Origin: Methanobacterium sp.
GTDB taxonomy: Archaea; Methanobacteriota; Methanobacteria; Methanobacteriales; Methanobacteriaceae
NCBI RefSeq assembly: GCF_038562635.1
Contig: NZ_JBCFBO010000002.1
Coordinates: 62,001-126,000 of the forward strand
DNA: 64,000 nucleotides
Direction: 5' to 3'
The position numbers were made by a program, and so were the translations under genes. Positions 10,398 to 19,984 of the stretch are shown here, in pieces; within the stretch, counting starts at the first letter, position 1; each line of letters begins with the position of its first letter. The notes beneath the pieces were generated by a model, which was not told the DNA's origin, did no database searches, and saw only the letters and a list, made by a program, of their open reading frames with translations.

Positions 10398-10799
10398 TTA
10401 TACTTTCAATTTAACATCAGTACCTGCTACTTCATCTAAATATCTTAACTTTGAGTTTCCAGCTATATAATCTACTATAATATCCAAAATTAATGGAATT
10501 CCCAAAATTTTAGATATATTTCTTATAAAAGCTTTCCGGTAATTCATTTCACCATCATCTACAACAACTTCAATTTTCATCAAACTTTTACCTGGAGTTG
10601 TACCTAATTTTCCTTCAAAGTATGTGAAATAAACCATAACAATCACTGCAGTTACAATAAGCCAGTAATTCAAAATTCCAAATGCATTTGTTACAGCAAG
10701 TAAAGGATATACAATACCACTAAAGACCCACGTAATAAGTATTACAATTAAAAAATCTATTATTAAAGCTGCAAAACGTTTGCCCCATAAATCCTGCAT
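10398..10799 (-). CDS. RDD family membrane protein
   Basis: A 133-residue small membrane protein. The start GKRFAALIIDFLIVILITWV fits the RDD family (first Arg, then Asp in the first helix). A second helix follows, then TPGKSLMKIEVVVDDG, the conserved family stretch, and a C-terminal amphipathic segment. RDD proteins are of poorly defined, transport-like function. GAGGGG precedes the ATG. It appears to be a single gene between hypE and the kinase cluster. Confidence 0.85.
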   Translation of the reverse strand: MQDLWGKRFAALIIDFLIVILITWVFSGIVYPLLAVTNAFGILNYWLIVTAVIVMVYFTYFEGKLGTTPGKSLMKIEVVVDDGEMNYRKAFIRNISKILGIPLILDIIVDYIAGNSKLRYLDEVAGTDVKLKV

Positions 10800-10909
10800 T
10801 CTGTTACCCCTCTTATCTTATAATATTAATCCATCTATTCTTAAGCTATAAATAATTTCCTCAAAAATCTGAGCACTAAAATAAGATTCAAATTTAAAAA
10901 AAAATAAGT

Positions 10910-11920
10910 TTAGCAGACCCTTGGTACAGGATCAGCTATTGGGGCTTCAAGAATTCTTTTTCCACCAAGTGAAGTCTCAATAATTACATGCTTATCATCT
11001 GTAACTTCACCAATAATCTGGGCATCTTTACCATATTTGGTACTTCTTATAGCTTCAAGAATTTCTTCAGCTTTATCAGCTTCAACACCCATTACTACCT
11101 TACCTTCATTTGCAACTTCATAAGGGTCAATTCCAAGCATCTCAGATGCTGCTATAACCTGTTCTTTAACTGGAATTTTATCCTCATAAACCATCATTCC
11201 AACACCAGATTTGGATGCAAGTTCATTTAAAGCATTTGCAATTCCTCCTCTTGTTGGATCTTTCATTGCATTTACTCCACCAATTTCCAAAGCTTTTTCA
11301 ATCATTTCCCAAACTGGTGCAACATCTGACTTTAAATCAGTTTCAAATCCAAACCCTTCACGGTAAGACATGAGCGCAATACCATGATCTCCAACACTTC
11401 CAGTTAATATAATTTTATTTCCAACTTCAAGGGAAGCATCACTTGTAACTTCACCTTTTTTAGCTATTCCAATCCCTGTTGTAGAAATAACTATTTTATC
11501 AAGTTTATCTTTCTCCATGACCTTTGTATCTCCAGTTACAAGTGCCACATCCGCTTCAGTACAGGCTTCACCCATTGACTTTATGATTTTTTCGAATTCT
11601 TCACTTGTAAATCCTTCACTTATGACCATTGCATTTGCAATTGCAAGAGGTTTTGCCCCCATTACAGATACATCATTTACAGTTCCTGTAATTGATAATT
11701 TTCCAATATCTCCTCCGGGGAAAAAGATTGGATCAACAGTGTGGCTGTCTGTACTGATCACAATTTCATACTCGCCAAAGGGAATTGTAGCGCCATCATC
11801 AAGCTCTCCAAGTCCTATTCCGCCATTGACATTTTTGTTTTTAATGTTACTCAGTATAATATCTGATATTAGGCTCTGCATTATTTCTCCGCCAGCGCCG
11901 TGTGCCATGCTAATTTTCAT
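10910..11920 (-). CDS. hypE: Hydrogenase maturation protein HypE
   Basis: A 336-residue PurM/AIR-synthase-fold protein of normal HypE length. The N-terminal glycine-rich MAHGAGGEIMQSLI, the ATP-binding VTGDTKVMEKDK and the DPTRGGIANALNE block are all present. It ends in PRVC; the C-terminal Cys is the residue that is carbamoylated by HypF and dehydrated to thiocyanate to make the CN ligands of [NiFe]-hydrogenases. That suits a hydrogenotrophic methanogen. GGGTGA precedes the ATG. It diverges from rps8e across a 686-bp gap. Confidence 0.96.
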   Translation of the reverse strand: MKISMAHGAGGEIMQSLISDIILSNIKNKNVNGGIGLGELDDGATIPFGEYEIVISTDSHTVDPIFFPGGDIGKLSITGTVNDVSVMGAKPLAIANAMVISEGFTSEEFEKIIKSMGEACTEADVALVTGDTKVMEKDKLDKIVISTTGIGIAKKGEVTSDASLEVGNKIILTGSVGDHGIALMSYREGFGFETDLKSDVAPVWEMIEKALEIGGVNAMKDPTRGGIANALNELASKSGVGMMVYEDKIPVKEQVIAASEMLGIDPYEVANEGKVVMGVEADKAEEILEAIRSTKYGKDAQIIGEVTDDKHVIIETSLGGKRILEAPIADPVPRVC

Positions 11921-12606
11921 AAGTTCACCCTTTGTTTTTGTTTATTATGTATTCCTGTTTAAGCTTAATCTTAAATTAAGTCCTTTTTAGGATTTTAATG
12001 AACAAATTAAAATCCATTACTAATAAATAGCATACTAAAATATATATGGCTTGTTATTATTCTACTGTTAAAGAATTATTTTTTTACTTATTGTGAGTTG
12101 AACTTTCAATATATTAAATATATTTCATGGATATGTTCTAATGTTTTAAGTGATTTAATTGTACAAAAAAATGAATCATTTATTTTTTTTTTAATGATAA
12201 ACACATAAAATGAAATAAAAATACTCTTGTTAGTCTAATTTACGAATTCATAAGAAGTTATCCTATAGATTTTCTGCAGAGTTCCTGTATTTGAACTGGA
12301 CTATTTTTCAAAAGATACATGATTTCCATTAACCATTTATAACATAAAACATAACTATTTTAATCAACAAAATCCTATTTACTATTTAAAGATGTATAGA
12401 AACATATTTAAATACATTCAGAGAAATATCTTGAAGTAGTTAATTTAAGGGATAGCTATAAATAAAGCGTCCTAGAATTAATATAATATACAACTATTCT
12501 AAAATAGTGCTTTTTTGAGAATGAAATATTCTTTAAACTGAATAAATTCTATTTAAATATATTCTCAAGTAACAAAATCAACCATAATTAATAAGAGGTG
12601 AATATA
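11921..12606. promoter_or_regulatory. hypE/rps8e divergent intergenic region
   Basis: A 686-bp AT-rich region between divergent genes. A TATA-like ATTTAAATAT at 12551-12560 lies about 45 nt before the S8e start codon and is the best promoter candidate for rps8e. Homopolymeric T runs occur at 12180-12192. No ORF or RNA gene was recognised. Confidence 0.4.
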
Positions 12607-12987
12607 ATGGCAATTTGGCAAGGAAAATCATTAAGAACTCCAAGTGGAGCACGTGGTAAGCTTAACAAAAACAAAAGGAAATCTGAGCTTGGAAAAGAAG
12701 CAGCAGAAACTAAAATAGGAGACAGAAAAGTCAAAAAAATCAGAAGCAAAGGTGGAAACGAAAAAATCAGGCTCACAAACGAAAATAAAATCAACGTAGT
12801 GAACCCTGAAACAAACAAAGTAGAAGTTGCAGAAATTTTAAACGTTGTTGAAAACAGCGCAAACACTCACTTTGTACGTAGGAACATTATAACAAAAGGT
12901 GCAGTAATTGAAACCAGTGCAGGAAAAGTCAAAGTGACATCAAGACCTGGTCAGCACGGTGTTATAAACGGCGTATTAATTGAATAA
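12607..12987 (+). CDS. rps8e: 30S ribosomal protein S8e
   Basis: A basic protein of about 126 residues beginning MAIWQGKSLRTPSGARGK, a hallmark of archaeal/eukaryotic S8e, and ending in the conserved RPGQHGVINGVLIE. The open frame extends to a GTG at 12598, but that GTG is part of the Shine-Dalgarno site GAGGTG. The ATG at 12607 lies 8 nt after GAGG and is the real start. It is a small-subunit component, transcribed alone from the TATA box near 12551. Confidence 0.97.
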   Translation: MAIWQGKSLRTPSGARGKLNKNKRKSELGKEAAETKIGDRKVKKIRSKGGNEKIRLTNENKINVVNPETNKVEVAEILNVVENSANTHFVRRNIITKGAVIETSAGKVKVTSRPGQHGVINGVLIE

Positions 12988-13030
12988 TTCAATTAATACA
13001 ACCTATTTACACTCTAAAATCAAAGCAAAT

Positions 13031-13217
13031 AAAAATCGATGATTTTTGTTCGTCAAAATTGAAAATTTTGACAGATTTTTGGTGTTTCGAAGCGTAGCTT
13101 CGTAACCGTGAAAAACAGAGCCTTCAAAAACCGTAGGTTTTTGCATGCGTCAAAATCATAGTTTTTGACAGTTTTTCACATGCTGTTAAAAATGATGCCC
13201 CAAATGCTGCGCATTTG
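13031..13217. repeat. Cluster of six short hairpins with 3-nt loops
   Basis: Six stem-loops fill the gap between rps8e and the polymerase gene: AAAAATC-GAT-GATTTTT (13031), GTCAAAATT-GAA-AATTTTGAC (13052), CGAAGC-GTA-GCTTCG (13088), CAAAAACC-GTA-GGTTTTTG (13125), an imperfect GTCAAAA...TTTTGAC (13149) and CAAATGC-TGC-GCATTTG (13201). Some could act as the rps8e terminator, but six in 190 bp looks like stacked mobile palindromic units. Confidence 0.75.
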
Positions 13218-13245
13218 AGGGTTCTAACAAATTTTGGTGTATCTA

Positions 13246-13893
13246 TTGAACGAAGAAATTTTAGATAATGCTCAAAAGTTCCTTCAATCTGTAAACAAGG
13301 ATTTACCAGAAGGAATGGAACTTGAATATGAAGGATTTTTCAAAAGAGGCTTTTTTGTCACAAAAAAAAGATACGCTCTTATTGAAGAAGACAATACCAT
13401 AATTGTAAAAGGTTTAGAACTTGTAAGAAGAGACTGGGCACCAATAACCAAAAAAACCCAGCAAAAAGTTCTCGGTGCTATTCTAGAGGAAGCATCACCT
13501 AAAAAAGCAGCGGAAATCATTAAAAATGTCATTGAAGACATTAAAAAAGGAAATGTTGAATTAGAAGATTTAGTTATCCATACACAGCTTACTAAAGGCC
13601 CCTATGAATATACTCAAATGGCACCTCATGTTTTAGCCGCACGAAAATCTATAAAAAAAGGAAGAGACGTTGGAAGAGGTTCCATTATAAGATATGTTGT
13701 AGTAAAGGGGAGGGAACCTATAAGCAAACGAGCTGAACCCATAGAAGATGTGGATGTTTCAAAATACGATCCTACTTATTATATAGAAAATCAGGTGCTT
13801 CCAGCCGTTGGAAGAATAATAGAAGCACTTGGATATTCCGAAGAAGAAATACTGCACAAACAGAAGCAAAGCAGTCTCGACGCGTTTTTCTAA
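13246..13893 (+). CDS. Family B DNA polymerase, small (C-terminal) subunit of split PolB
   Basis: About 215 residues that match only the C-terminal palm/thumb part of an archaeal family B polymerase. Near the start is [18 protein letters not shown], with the KKRY motif that contacts primer-template DNA. The thumb includes [19 protein letters not shown]. The C-terminus QSSLDAFF is a clear PCNA-interacting (PIP) box. The exonuclease and the YGDTDS catalytic motif are absent and must lie in a separate large subunit, as described for Methanothermobacter. TTG 13246 follows GGTG by 6 nt and is my start; TTG/GTG at 13234/13237 are alternatives. Confidence 0.88.
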   Translation: MNEEILDNAQKFLQSVNKDLPEGMELEYEGFFKRGFFVTKKRYALIEEDNTIIVKGLELVRRDWAPITKKTQQKVLGAILEEASPKKAAEIIKNVIEDIKKGNVELEDLVIHTQLTKGPYEYTQMAPHVLAARKSIKKGRDVGRGSIIRYVVVKGREPISKRAEPIEDVDVSKYDPTYYIENQVLPAVGRIIEALGYSEEEILHKQKQSSLDAFF

Positions 13894-14092
13894 GTTTATT
13901 TTTAATAAAAAGTCATAAATCCTTTTTAAATTTAAAAATTATATATTTTAATATATTTTAATATATTTTAAGAGAATTTAATGAATATAAATAAATTTAA
14001 AAGTTTAAAATTAAATTTATTTCATTTTTCCTTAAGTATATATTAGTCCTAATTACAATTAATATTCATTGTAGTTATGCAGGTGTTTAATA

Positions 14093-14773
14093 ATGATAAA
14101 AGCAGTTTTTTTTGATATTGATGATACTTTATATGATACCTCTGGTTTTGCAAAGCTTGCAAGGAGGGCTGCACTTAACGTAATGGTAGATGCAGGTTTA
14201 CCTCTTTCAACTGACGAAGCATATAAGATTTTAAGGGAAATTATTGATGAATACGGCTCAAACTATGATAAGCATTTCAATGTATTAACAAAAAGAATTT
14301 TTGGAGAAGAAAAACCACTTCTTATTGCACTTGGAATGATTACTTATCACAACGTTAAATTTGCACTTTTAAGGTTGTTTCCACAGACAACAGCCACTTT
14401 AATTTATCTGAAGAAGCAAGGTTATGATTTAGGAGTAATATCAAATGGAATTACCATCAAACAGTGGGAAAAATTGATAAGACTTGACTTGCATCACTTT
14501 TTTGATCATGTCATAACCTCTGAAGAAGCAGGTGCAGAAAAGCCGGATAAACATATTTTTGAATGTGCACTTGAAAAAATGGGATGTGATGCTGAAAAAT
14601 GTGTTATGATTGGTAACAAGTTCAGTGAAGACATATTAGGTGCTGTAAATATTGGAATGTCTGCAATACTTGTTAACTCTGAACTAAAAGAGTCTGAAAA
14701 GGAATATATTAAAGAAAAGGGTATAAAAATAGATGTAATATCTCATATAGGCGAACTTAAAGATATCCTCTAA
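14093..14773 (+). CDS. HAD family hydrolase
   Basis: A 226-residue HAD phosphatase-like enzyme. Motif I is FFDIDDTLYDT, motif II is ISNG, the Lys of motif III is in GAEKPDKHIF, and the acidic motif IV is MIGNKFSEDILGA. A helical cap lies between motifs I and II. It resembles archaeal phosphoglycolate-phosphatase-like HADs. AGGTG precedes the ATG. It lies in the same direction as the polymerase subunit and ATPase genes, but 100-200-bp gaps suggest separate promoters. The substrate is unknown. Confidence 0.9.
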   Translation: MIKAVFFDIDDTLYDTSGFAKLARRAALNVMVDAGLPLSTDEAYKILREIIDEYGSNYDKHFNVLTKRIFGEEKPLLIALGMITYHNVKFALLRLFPQTTATLIYLKKQGYDLGVISNGITIKQWEKLIRLDLHHFFDHVITSEEAGAEKPDKHIFECALEKMGCDAEKCVMIGNKFSEDILGAVNIGMSAILVNSELKESEKEYIKEKGIKIDVISHIGELKDIL

Positions 14774-14889
14774 TTATTAAAAATCGGGAAAATAAGAACG
14801 CGCTAAAATGCACATTAAATACCTTAAAAGTTTATAAAATAGTGACAATAATATACAAGTAATTTTTCAGTTATTTTCAAGGTGATTCA

Positions 14890-16437
14890 ATGAATTATTA
14901 TCATGATGATTTAATGGAACAGATATTTGAGGTTCTTAAACAACCAAAATGTATTGAAGACCTTAAACTCTCAGAAGGCTTTGTTAAAAATTTAATTTTA
15001 AAGATCATATCAAGTTATGGAACTATTAAAACCAGCAGAATGAATGAAATAACCGGAATTCACTGGGACATTTTGGAAAAAAATCTCAGAAATCTAGAAG
15101 AAGATGGATTCTGTGCACCTACAGGTGGAGGGTTCCTGTTTTCAAGTGTTGAATACACTGTGACAAAAAAAGGACATGAAAAAGCCAGAAGGGCACTAGA
15201 GGAAAACCCATACATCGGCATGGCACCTGTTTCATACGATGATTATTACAGTATGATGGAAGCTCAATTAAAAGGGCGCCACCCCATAATAATACCTGAA
15301 GAAGTCATTGAAGAAACTTTTGCAGATGTTGTAGGTGTAGAACACGCTAAAAGAGTACTGTTAGAATCCTGTACTATTGGTAAAGGTATTTTTGTCTACG
15401 GACCTCCAGGAACAGGGAAAACATTTACAGTAAGTAAAATGTCAGACCTTCTCCCCCCACTCGTGGTTCCAAAGTTCATAGAATTTGGCGGGGCAGTAGT
15501 CCAATTTTACGATCCAGATTTCCATAAAGCAACTCCCGAACAGCCAGAAGATCCAAGATGGGTTAAAATTCGCGCGCCATTCGTACTTACTGGGGCTGAA
15601 CTTAGCTTAAACAAACTTGAAACTAACTACAACCCAGATAAAGGAGTCTATGAAACTTCACCGATAATAAAAGCAAACGGAGGAGTACTTTTAATAGACG
15701 ACCTTGGAAGACAGCGCGATGACCATGAACTCATTTTAAACAGGCTTATCGTGCCTATGGAAAATAAAAAAGATGTTATTTATGTAAGGGGAGTTCCAGT
15801 AGTTGTACACAGTCATTTTATACCTGCTTTTTCCACTAACCTGGATATAAGTATAATGGATGAAGCTCACTTAAGAAGGGCCCCTCTACATATTTTACTT
15901 TCAAATCCCCCTCTTGATGAGTTAGCCAAGGTTTTCAGGAAGAATATAGATGATTTAGAAGAAACATGCAGTGAAGAAGCCGTAGAAAGGTTTTTAAAAG
16001 TTTATACTCCTATTTCTGAAGGTGGAGAAGGCTTAATGCCAAGTTTCGCTCATGCAAGAGATTTAGCTCAAATTGCACAGTCAGTCCGTATAAACAGAAA
16101 AAAAGAGAGTATAGATTTAGATATTATGGAAGAAACACTCGGAAAACATATTCTTATCTATCTTCAAAGAATAAATATAGATGTTGCAAATATTGAGAAA
16201 AAAGTGCGGTCATATCGTGTGAAAACAAATGATTTAGAAGCTGCAGCTAATGCCCTTGCTGACTATGGTGCATATACAATATCACAGGAAGCAGATGCTC
16301 TCCTTTTGGATGTAGAAGAAACTATAACACCAGTACAACTTGCAGATTATCTGCAAAATAAAAATATTAATGTAGAAAGGGTTGATTTAATTACAGAGTC
16401 TGTAAGAGAACTGAGAAAAGCGCTTTTACAAAGCTAA
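14890..16437 (+). CDS. AAA family ATPase with N-terminal winged-helix region
   Basis: A 515-residue protein. Residues 1-110 look like a helical/winged-helix region (ISSYGTIKTSRMNEITGIHW, TVTKKGHEKARRAL). The ATPase core follows with Walker A GPPGTGKT near residue 171 and Walker B LLIDDLG near 267, then RRAPLHI and a helical lid (SFAHARDLAQIA). No protease, nuclease or membrane segment is seen. AAGGTGA precedes the ATG. The family is known from archaeal genomes as a predicted ATPase; its client is unknown. Confidence 0.85.
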   Translation: MNYYHDDLMEQIFEVLKQPKCIEDLKLSEGFVKNLILKIISSYGTIKTSRMNEITGIHWDILEKNLRNLEEDGFCAPTGGGFLFSSVEYTVTKKGHEKARRALEENPYIGMAPVSYDDYYSMMEAQLKGRHPIIIPEEVIEETFADVVGVEHAKRVLLESCTIGKGIFVYGPPGTGKTFTVSKMSDLLPPLVVPKFIEFGGAVVQFYDPDFHKATPEQPEDPRWVKIRAPFVLTGAELSLNKLETNYNPDKGVYETSPIIKANGGVLLIDDLGRQRDDHELILNRLIVPMENKKDVIYVRGVPVVVHSHFIPAFSTNLDISIMDEAHLRRAPLHILLSNPPLDELAKVFRKNIDDLEETCSEEAVERFLKVYTPISEGGEGLMPSFAHARDLAQIAQSVRINRKKESIDLDIMEETLGKHILIYLQRINIDVANIEKKVRSYRVKTNDLEAAANALADYGAYTISQEADALLLDVEETITPVQLADYLQNKNINVERVDLITESVRELRKALLQS

Positions 16438-16602
16438 ACCTTTCCTCATTTTTTTGGAGATCAAAACTTATTTTTATTAATTTAAACTTATTTTCAATTG
16501 ATCAAATCGGCTTCTATTAGATTATGCTTTTTAAGTATTTAATATAAATACCCCCTCTTAAAGCTTAAATTAAAAATAACTAAAAAATAAGAGTTTAAAG
16601 AA

Positions 16603-16875
16603 ATGGACATAGAAACAATAGGACTAATTGCAAGCATTACAACCATAATAATGTTTATAAGCCCAGTTGACCAGATTAGAGATATTATAAAAGATAAAAC
16701 ATCTCATGGAGTTTCTCCAATCATATATGGGATGATGATAATAAATGGCATATTCTGGGTCACCTACGGTTTTGGAATAAACAATTCATTTATCATAGTT
16801 CCAAATGCAGTAGGTGCTGTTCTAGGAGCTGCAACACTATTTATAATATATAAATACCGATCTCATAAAGAATAG
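16603..16875 (+). CDS. SemiSWEET family small transporter
   Basis: A 90-residue protein with three membrane helices, the size and layout of a SemiSWEET half-transporter. The first helix carries SPVDQIRDIIKDKTSHGVS, matching the PQ-loop/MtN3 signature with a Pro near the start and a short polar loop. Helix 3 contains the conserved Asn in VPNAVGAVLG. SemiSWEETs dimerise and move sugars. The Shine-Dalgarno site is weak (GAG). It appears monocistronic and faces a repeat region and the pheS end. Confidence 0.85.
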   Translation: MDIETIGLIASITTIIMFISPVDQIRDIIKDKTSHGVSPIIYGMMIINGIFWVTYGFGINNSFIIVPNAVGAVLGAATLFIIYKYRSHKE

Positions 16876-16917
16876 TGAATTTACTCTACAATTAGTACTT
16901 GAAAAGTTGTTTTATGT

Positions 16918-17126
16918 TTATTATTAATTAAAACTGATTTTTTAAATGTAGATCCTTAAAAAATAGCAGATTTAGTTTTAGCATTGAAAAAACATTTAAA
17001 AAGTTATTTTTACCTTTTATTATTAATTAGAACTGATTTAAATACCAATCCTTAAAAAATAGCAGATTTAGTTTTAGCATTAAAAAAACATTTAAAAAGT
17101 TATTTTTACCTTTTATTATTAATTAG
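16918..17126. repeat. Intergenic tandem repeat (99/96-bp period)
   Basis: The unit begins TTATTATTAATTA at 16918, 17017 and 17113, giving periods of 99 and 96 bp and two full copies plus a partial third. Copies share AATAGCAGATTTAGTTTTAG, ACATTTAAAAAGTTATTTTT and ATCCTTAAAAAAT. It occupies the gap between converging SemiSWEET and pheS genes. No coding potential is seen. Confidence 0.88.
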
Positions 17127-17186
17127 AACTTATCTTTAAATTTTGCAATTACTAAAAATAGGATAATAACTGGAAAAAGTCAAAAC

Positions 17187-18716
17187 TTAATCCAGTATAA
17201 CTGGTAAATCTCTTAACCAGCCAATATCACTCTTATAAAGCATTCTTATATCTTTAATACCAAGTCTTAACATTGCAAGCCTTTCGATCCCAATACCAAA
17301 TGCTGCAACAGGTGTTTCAACTCCCAGAGGTTCTAAAACTTCTGGACGGAACATTCCCGATCCTCCCAGTTCTATCCATGTCTTTTTATCTGGAAGGTAA
17401 ATCTCAGACTCAACCGATAGATATGTGTAAGGGAAATATGCCGGCCTGAACCTGGCTTTAAATCCTAATTTACGGTAAAATTCCTTTAAATAACCAAGTA
17501 AGTTTTTAAAGGTAAGATCTTCTGCAGCTACAATTCCTTCAACCTGGTGAAACTCAGGAAGATGTTTATAGGTTATAGTTTCTCTTCTAAAGACCCTTCC
17601 AACTGAAAACATCTTGAGAGGGGGTTGGTGTTCTGCTAAATATCTTGTAGATAAACATGTTGTATGGGTCCTGAGCACTGACTGTTTTGCGACATCAACA
17701 TCCCATGAATAACCCCATCCCTCAGAACCGGTCATTCCACCATTTTCATGAGCCCTGCGAACATTTTCTACAAGTTCATTTGAGGGAAGATTTACAGTTT
17801 TCGGTTCTTTGATATAAAAAGTGTCCTGCATTTCACGTGCTGCGTGATCTTGAGGCTGAAACAAGCAGTCAAAGTTCCAAAATGCTGATTCTAAAATTGA
17901 TCCCTTAGATTCTGTAAATCCCATTTTAAGGAATATCTGTCTTATATCTTCAATTGTTCTCTGCAAAGGATGCATTTTTCCAGGGAAAAAATCAGGATAT
18001 TCAGCATGGACATCATAGCCCCTAAATTTCAAGCTTTTCCATGACCCTGTCTTTAACTGTTCATGAGTTAACTGAGTTGCTTCTTCCCTGATTTCTATTC
18101 CAATATCAAGGAGTTCTTTTCCTTTTTCTGTTACTTTTAGGTTGTACTTGGGCTCTTTTTTTACATGTATTATTCCTTTTCTTTTCCTTAAAAGGTCGAA
18201 CCCTTCCTTAATTAACTGAGTAGGGTTGAAAAGAAGCATTTTGTTTGCATCTAGAAGTTTATCCAACAACATTTCATCGGTATATTCTTTAGATACCGCT
18301 TCTTTTCCTTCTTCTGTTATTTTTACGGTTCCTTTATCAATTACGGCCCATTTCTTTTTACGCAGCCATCCTATAGCTACTTTAACTTCAGAAGAATCTA
18401 GATCAGCCTTACTGCCTATATCCTTCATAGGAATAGCTTCTTCATCGTTTAAGACCCTCAATATTTTTCGCTCAGGTAAACCTTCTTCAGCGTATTCTTT
18501 TCCTGTGTCACTTAAACTGATTATTTCATCAACATCTTTCTGTACTTCTATAAGTCCTTTGGATTCTAAAGAACCTGCTGCACTCATTACAGATTTAATA
18601 TTTAGATCTTGAGTTTCAGCTATCTTTTCAGGTGTTGATTCATAATTTAATGATCCTAATCCATTTAAAACCTTTTTTTCATATATATGTAATTCATCAA
18701 TGATATTTTGAAGCAT
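17187..18716 (-). CDS. pheS: Phenylalanyl-tRNA synthetase alpha subunit (archaeal type)
   Basis: A 509-residue class II synthetase subunit. The N-terminal 200 residues hold winged-helix repeats typical of archaeal/eukaryotic PheS. The catalytic core starts at [19 protein letters not shown]. Motif 2 is in [12 protein letters not shown] and [20 protein letters not shown]; motif 3 is in [15 protein letters not shown]. It pairs with PheT, which is not in this window, to charge tRNA-Phe. AAGGAG precedes the ATG. Tandem-repeat gaps flank it on both sides. Confidence 0.97.
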   Translation of the reverse strand: MLQNIIDELHIYEKKVLNGLGSLNYESTPEKIAETQDLNIKSVMSAAGSLESKGLIEVQKDVDEIISLSDTGKEYAEEGLPERKILRVLNDEEAIPMKDIGSKADLDSSEVKVAIGWLRKKKWAVIDKGTVKITEEGKEAVSKEYTDEMLLDKLLDANKMLLFNPTQLIKEGFDLLRKRKGIIHVKKEPKYNLKVTEKGKELLDIGIEIREEATQLTHEQLKTGSWKSLKFRGYDVHAEYPDFFPGKMHPLQRTIEDIRQIFLKMGFTESKGSILESAFWNFDCLFQPQDHAAREMQDTFYIKEPKTVNLPSNELVENVRRAHENGGMTGSEGWGYSWDVDVAKQSVLRTHTTCLSTRYLAEHQPPLKMFSVGRVFRRETITYKHLPEFHQVEGIVAAEDLTFKNLLGYLKEFYRKLGFKARFRPAYFPYTYLSVESEIYLPDKKTWIELGGSGMFRPEVLEPLGVETPVAAFGIGIERLAMLRLGIKDIRMLYKSDIGWLRDLPVILD

Positions 18717-18741
18717 GCTATTTACTCCTTATTTAAAATAA

Positions 18742-19044
18742 TCAGCTACCCACGGTAGTATAATTTTTACCATCTAATTTTTATGGATTAAATGTGTTAA
18801 CATTTTCTAACAAACTTAATATGAAAATACCAATTTGTTAGTCAGCTACTTCTTGAGGCAATATAATCTTCACCACTTATTTTTATGTTAAATGTGTTAA
18901 AACATTTTCCAACAAACTTCACATGAAAACAATAATTTGTTAGTCAGCTACTTCTGAAGTAACATAATCGTTATCACTTAATTTCTAGATTAAATCTGTT
19001 AAATATTTTCTAAAACTTTAAATGAAAAATGAGGATTTGCTAGA
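18742..19044. repeat. Intergenic tandem repeat (100/102-bp period, three copies)
   Basis: Three copies begin with TCAGCTAC at 18742, 18842 and 18944. Each contains AAATGTGTTAA-like, ATTTTCTAACAAACTT-like and TTTGTTAG blocks; CTAACAAA and TTTGTTAG form an inverted repeat inside the unit. The third copy is more diverged and runs to the stop of the CitG-like gene. It spans the pheS upstream region, so the pheS promoter must lie within or beside copy 1. Confidence 0.88.
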
Positions 19045-19945
19045 ATCCAAATTCATCAAGATATGCAACCATTATAGAAGCAGCAGTTATATCTGCAGTG
19101 GTTCCAGGATTAAGCTTATTTCTCATAAGTTGCTTATCTAATTCCCGAAGTAAGAGTTCCCCTTGAGGATTCAATATCCCCCCGCTTTGAAGTACTGAAT
19201 CTGCATCTGCAGACACTAATTTTGCCATATCGTCGCCGTATTTTCTTGAGATTAAGGTATCTGGTTTTTTGGACAAAATAGTAAGGAATGTCTGAACTGT
19301 TGCTTTATTTATCCCATACTCCATTTTAGTGGTTCTAAATGTAGGAAAACCAATTCCAAATGTCACAGGCATCCTATTTGTAAGTTCATAGGATAATAAA
19401 TCCCATTTAGATGACATTTGAAGCACTTTGTACATGCTTATATCCTCATCTATAATCTTATCACGTGCTTCTGCATCTGCAACATCCAGTTCTTCCTGTT
19501 CGCCCATTCCACCTGCATCTGCAAGATTTATGGCATCATATAAATTTATAGCGTCCTGGGAAGTTGTTGCTTCCATTATTCTTCCCACATTTTTTCTTAA
19601 ATCATTTAAGTCATTACTCATCCCTGCAGATGCAGATAATGGAGTTAAAAGTAGAACTATCCCCAAATTGGTATTGTTCCCAATCCAGCGATCAGTTTCA
19701 ATTACAGCTTCCTTTATAATTTTCCCCAATTTAATTTTATGTAAAGAATCATCATTTTGACATCTATTTCCAATTTCAGCGGCCTTTTTCATTAAACTCC
19801 CAATAACTACGCCGCTTATCAGGAAATCTTCAAAGACCATATCATCAAAGTCCTGTGTACGGTGAACATTTCCGGGTTTTGGATGGCCGCTGACTTCAAG
19901 AACTGATGCAATCTGTGCTATTTTTCCGATTAACTCTGGATCCAT
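19040..19945 (-). CDS. CitG-like triphosphoribosyl-dephospho-CoA synthase family protein
   Basis: A 301-residue protein of the CitG/MdcB family. The diagnostic N-terminal motif SGHPKPGNVHRTQDF is present, as is LLTPLSASAG and a DAGGMGEQEELDV acidic region. Bacterial members make the prosthetic-group precursor of citrate or malonate lyase from ATP and dephospho-CoA. A methanogen has no obvious such lyase here, so the archaeal substrate may differ. It lies 39 bp after hemB on the same strand, probably one operon. GAGGAG precedes the ATG. Confidence 0.85.
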   Translation of the reverse strand: MDPELIGKIAQIASVLEVSGHPKPGNVHRTQDFDDMVFEDFLISGVVIGSLMKKAAEIGNRCQNDDSLHKIKLGKIIKEAVIETDRWIGNNTNLGIVLLLTPLSASAGMSNDLNDLRKNVGRIMEATTSQDAINLYDAINLADAGGMGEQEELDVADAEARDKIIDEDISMYKVLQMSSKWDLLSYELTNRMPVTFGIGFPTFRTTKMEYGINKATVQTFLTILSKKPDTLISRKYGDDMAKLVSADADSVLQSGGILNPQGELLLRELDKQLMRNKLNPGTTADITAASIMVAYLDEFGF

Positions 19946-19984
19946 GTTAACTCCTCAATTATCTTTGTTTATTATTCTACTTTT

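Noticed and set aside
11921..12590. Search for tRNA or box C/D RNA in the long hypE/rps8e gap
   Set aside because: No cloverleaf or paired C/D boxes could be found by eye.
12588..12866. Antisense ORF over rps8e
   Set aside because: Shadow of a strongly conserved ribosomal gene; no start signals.
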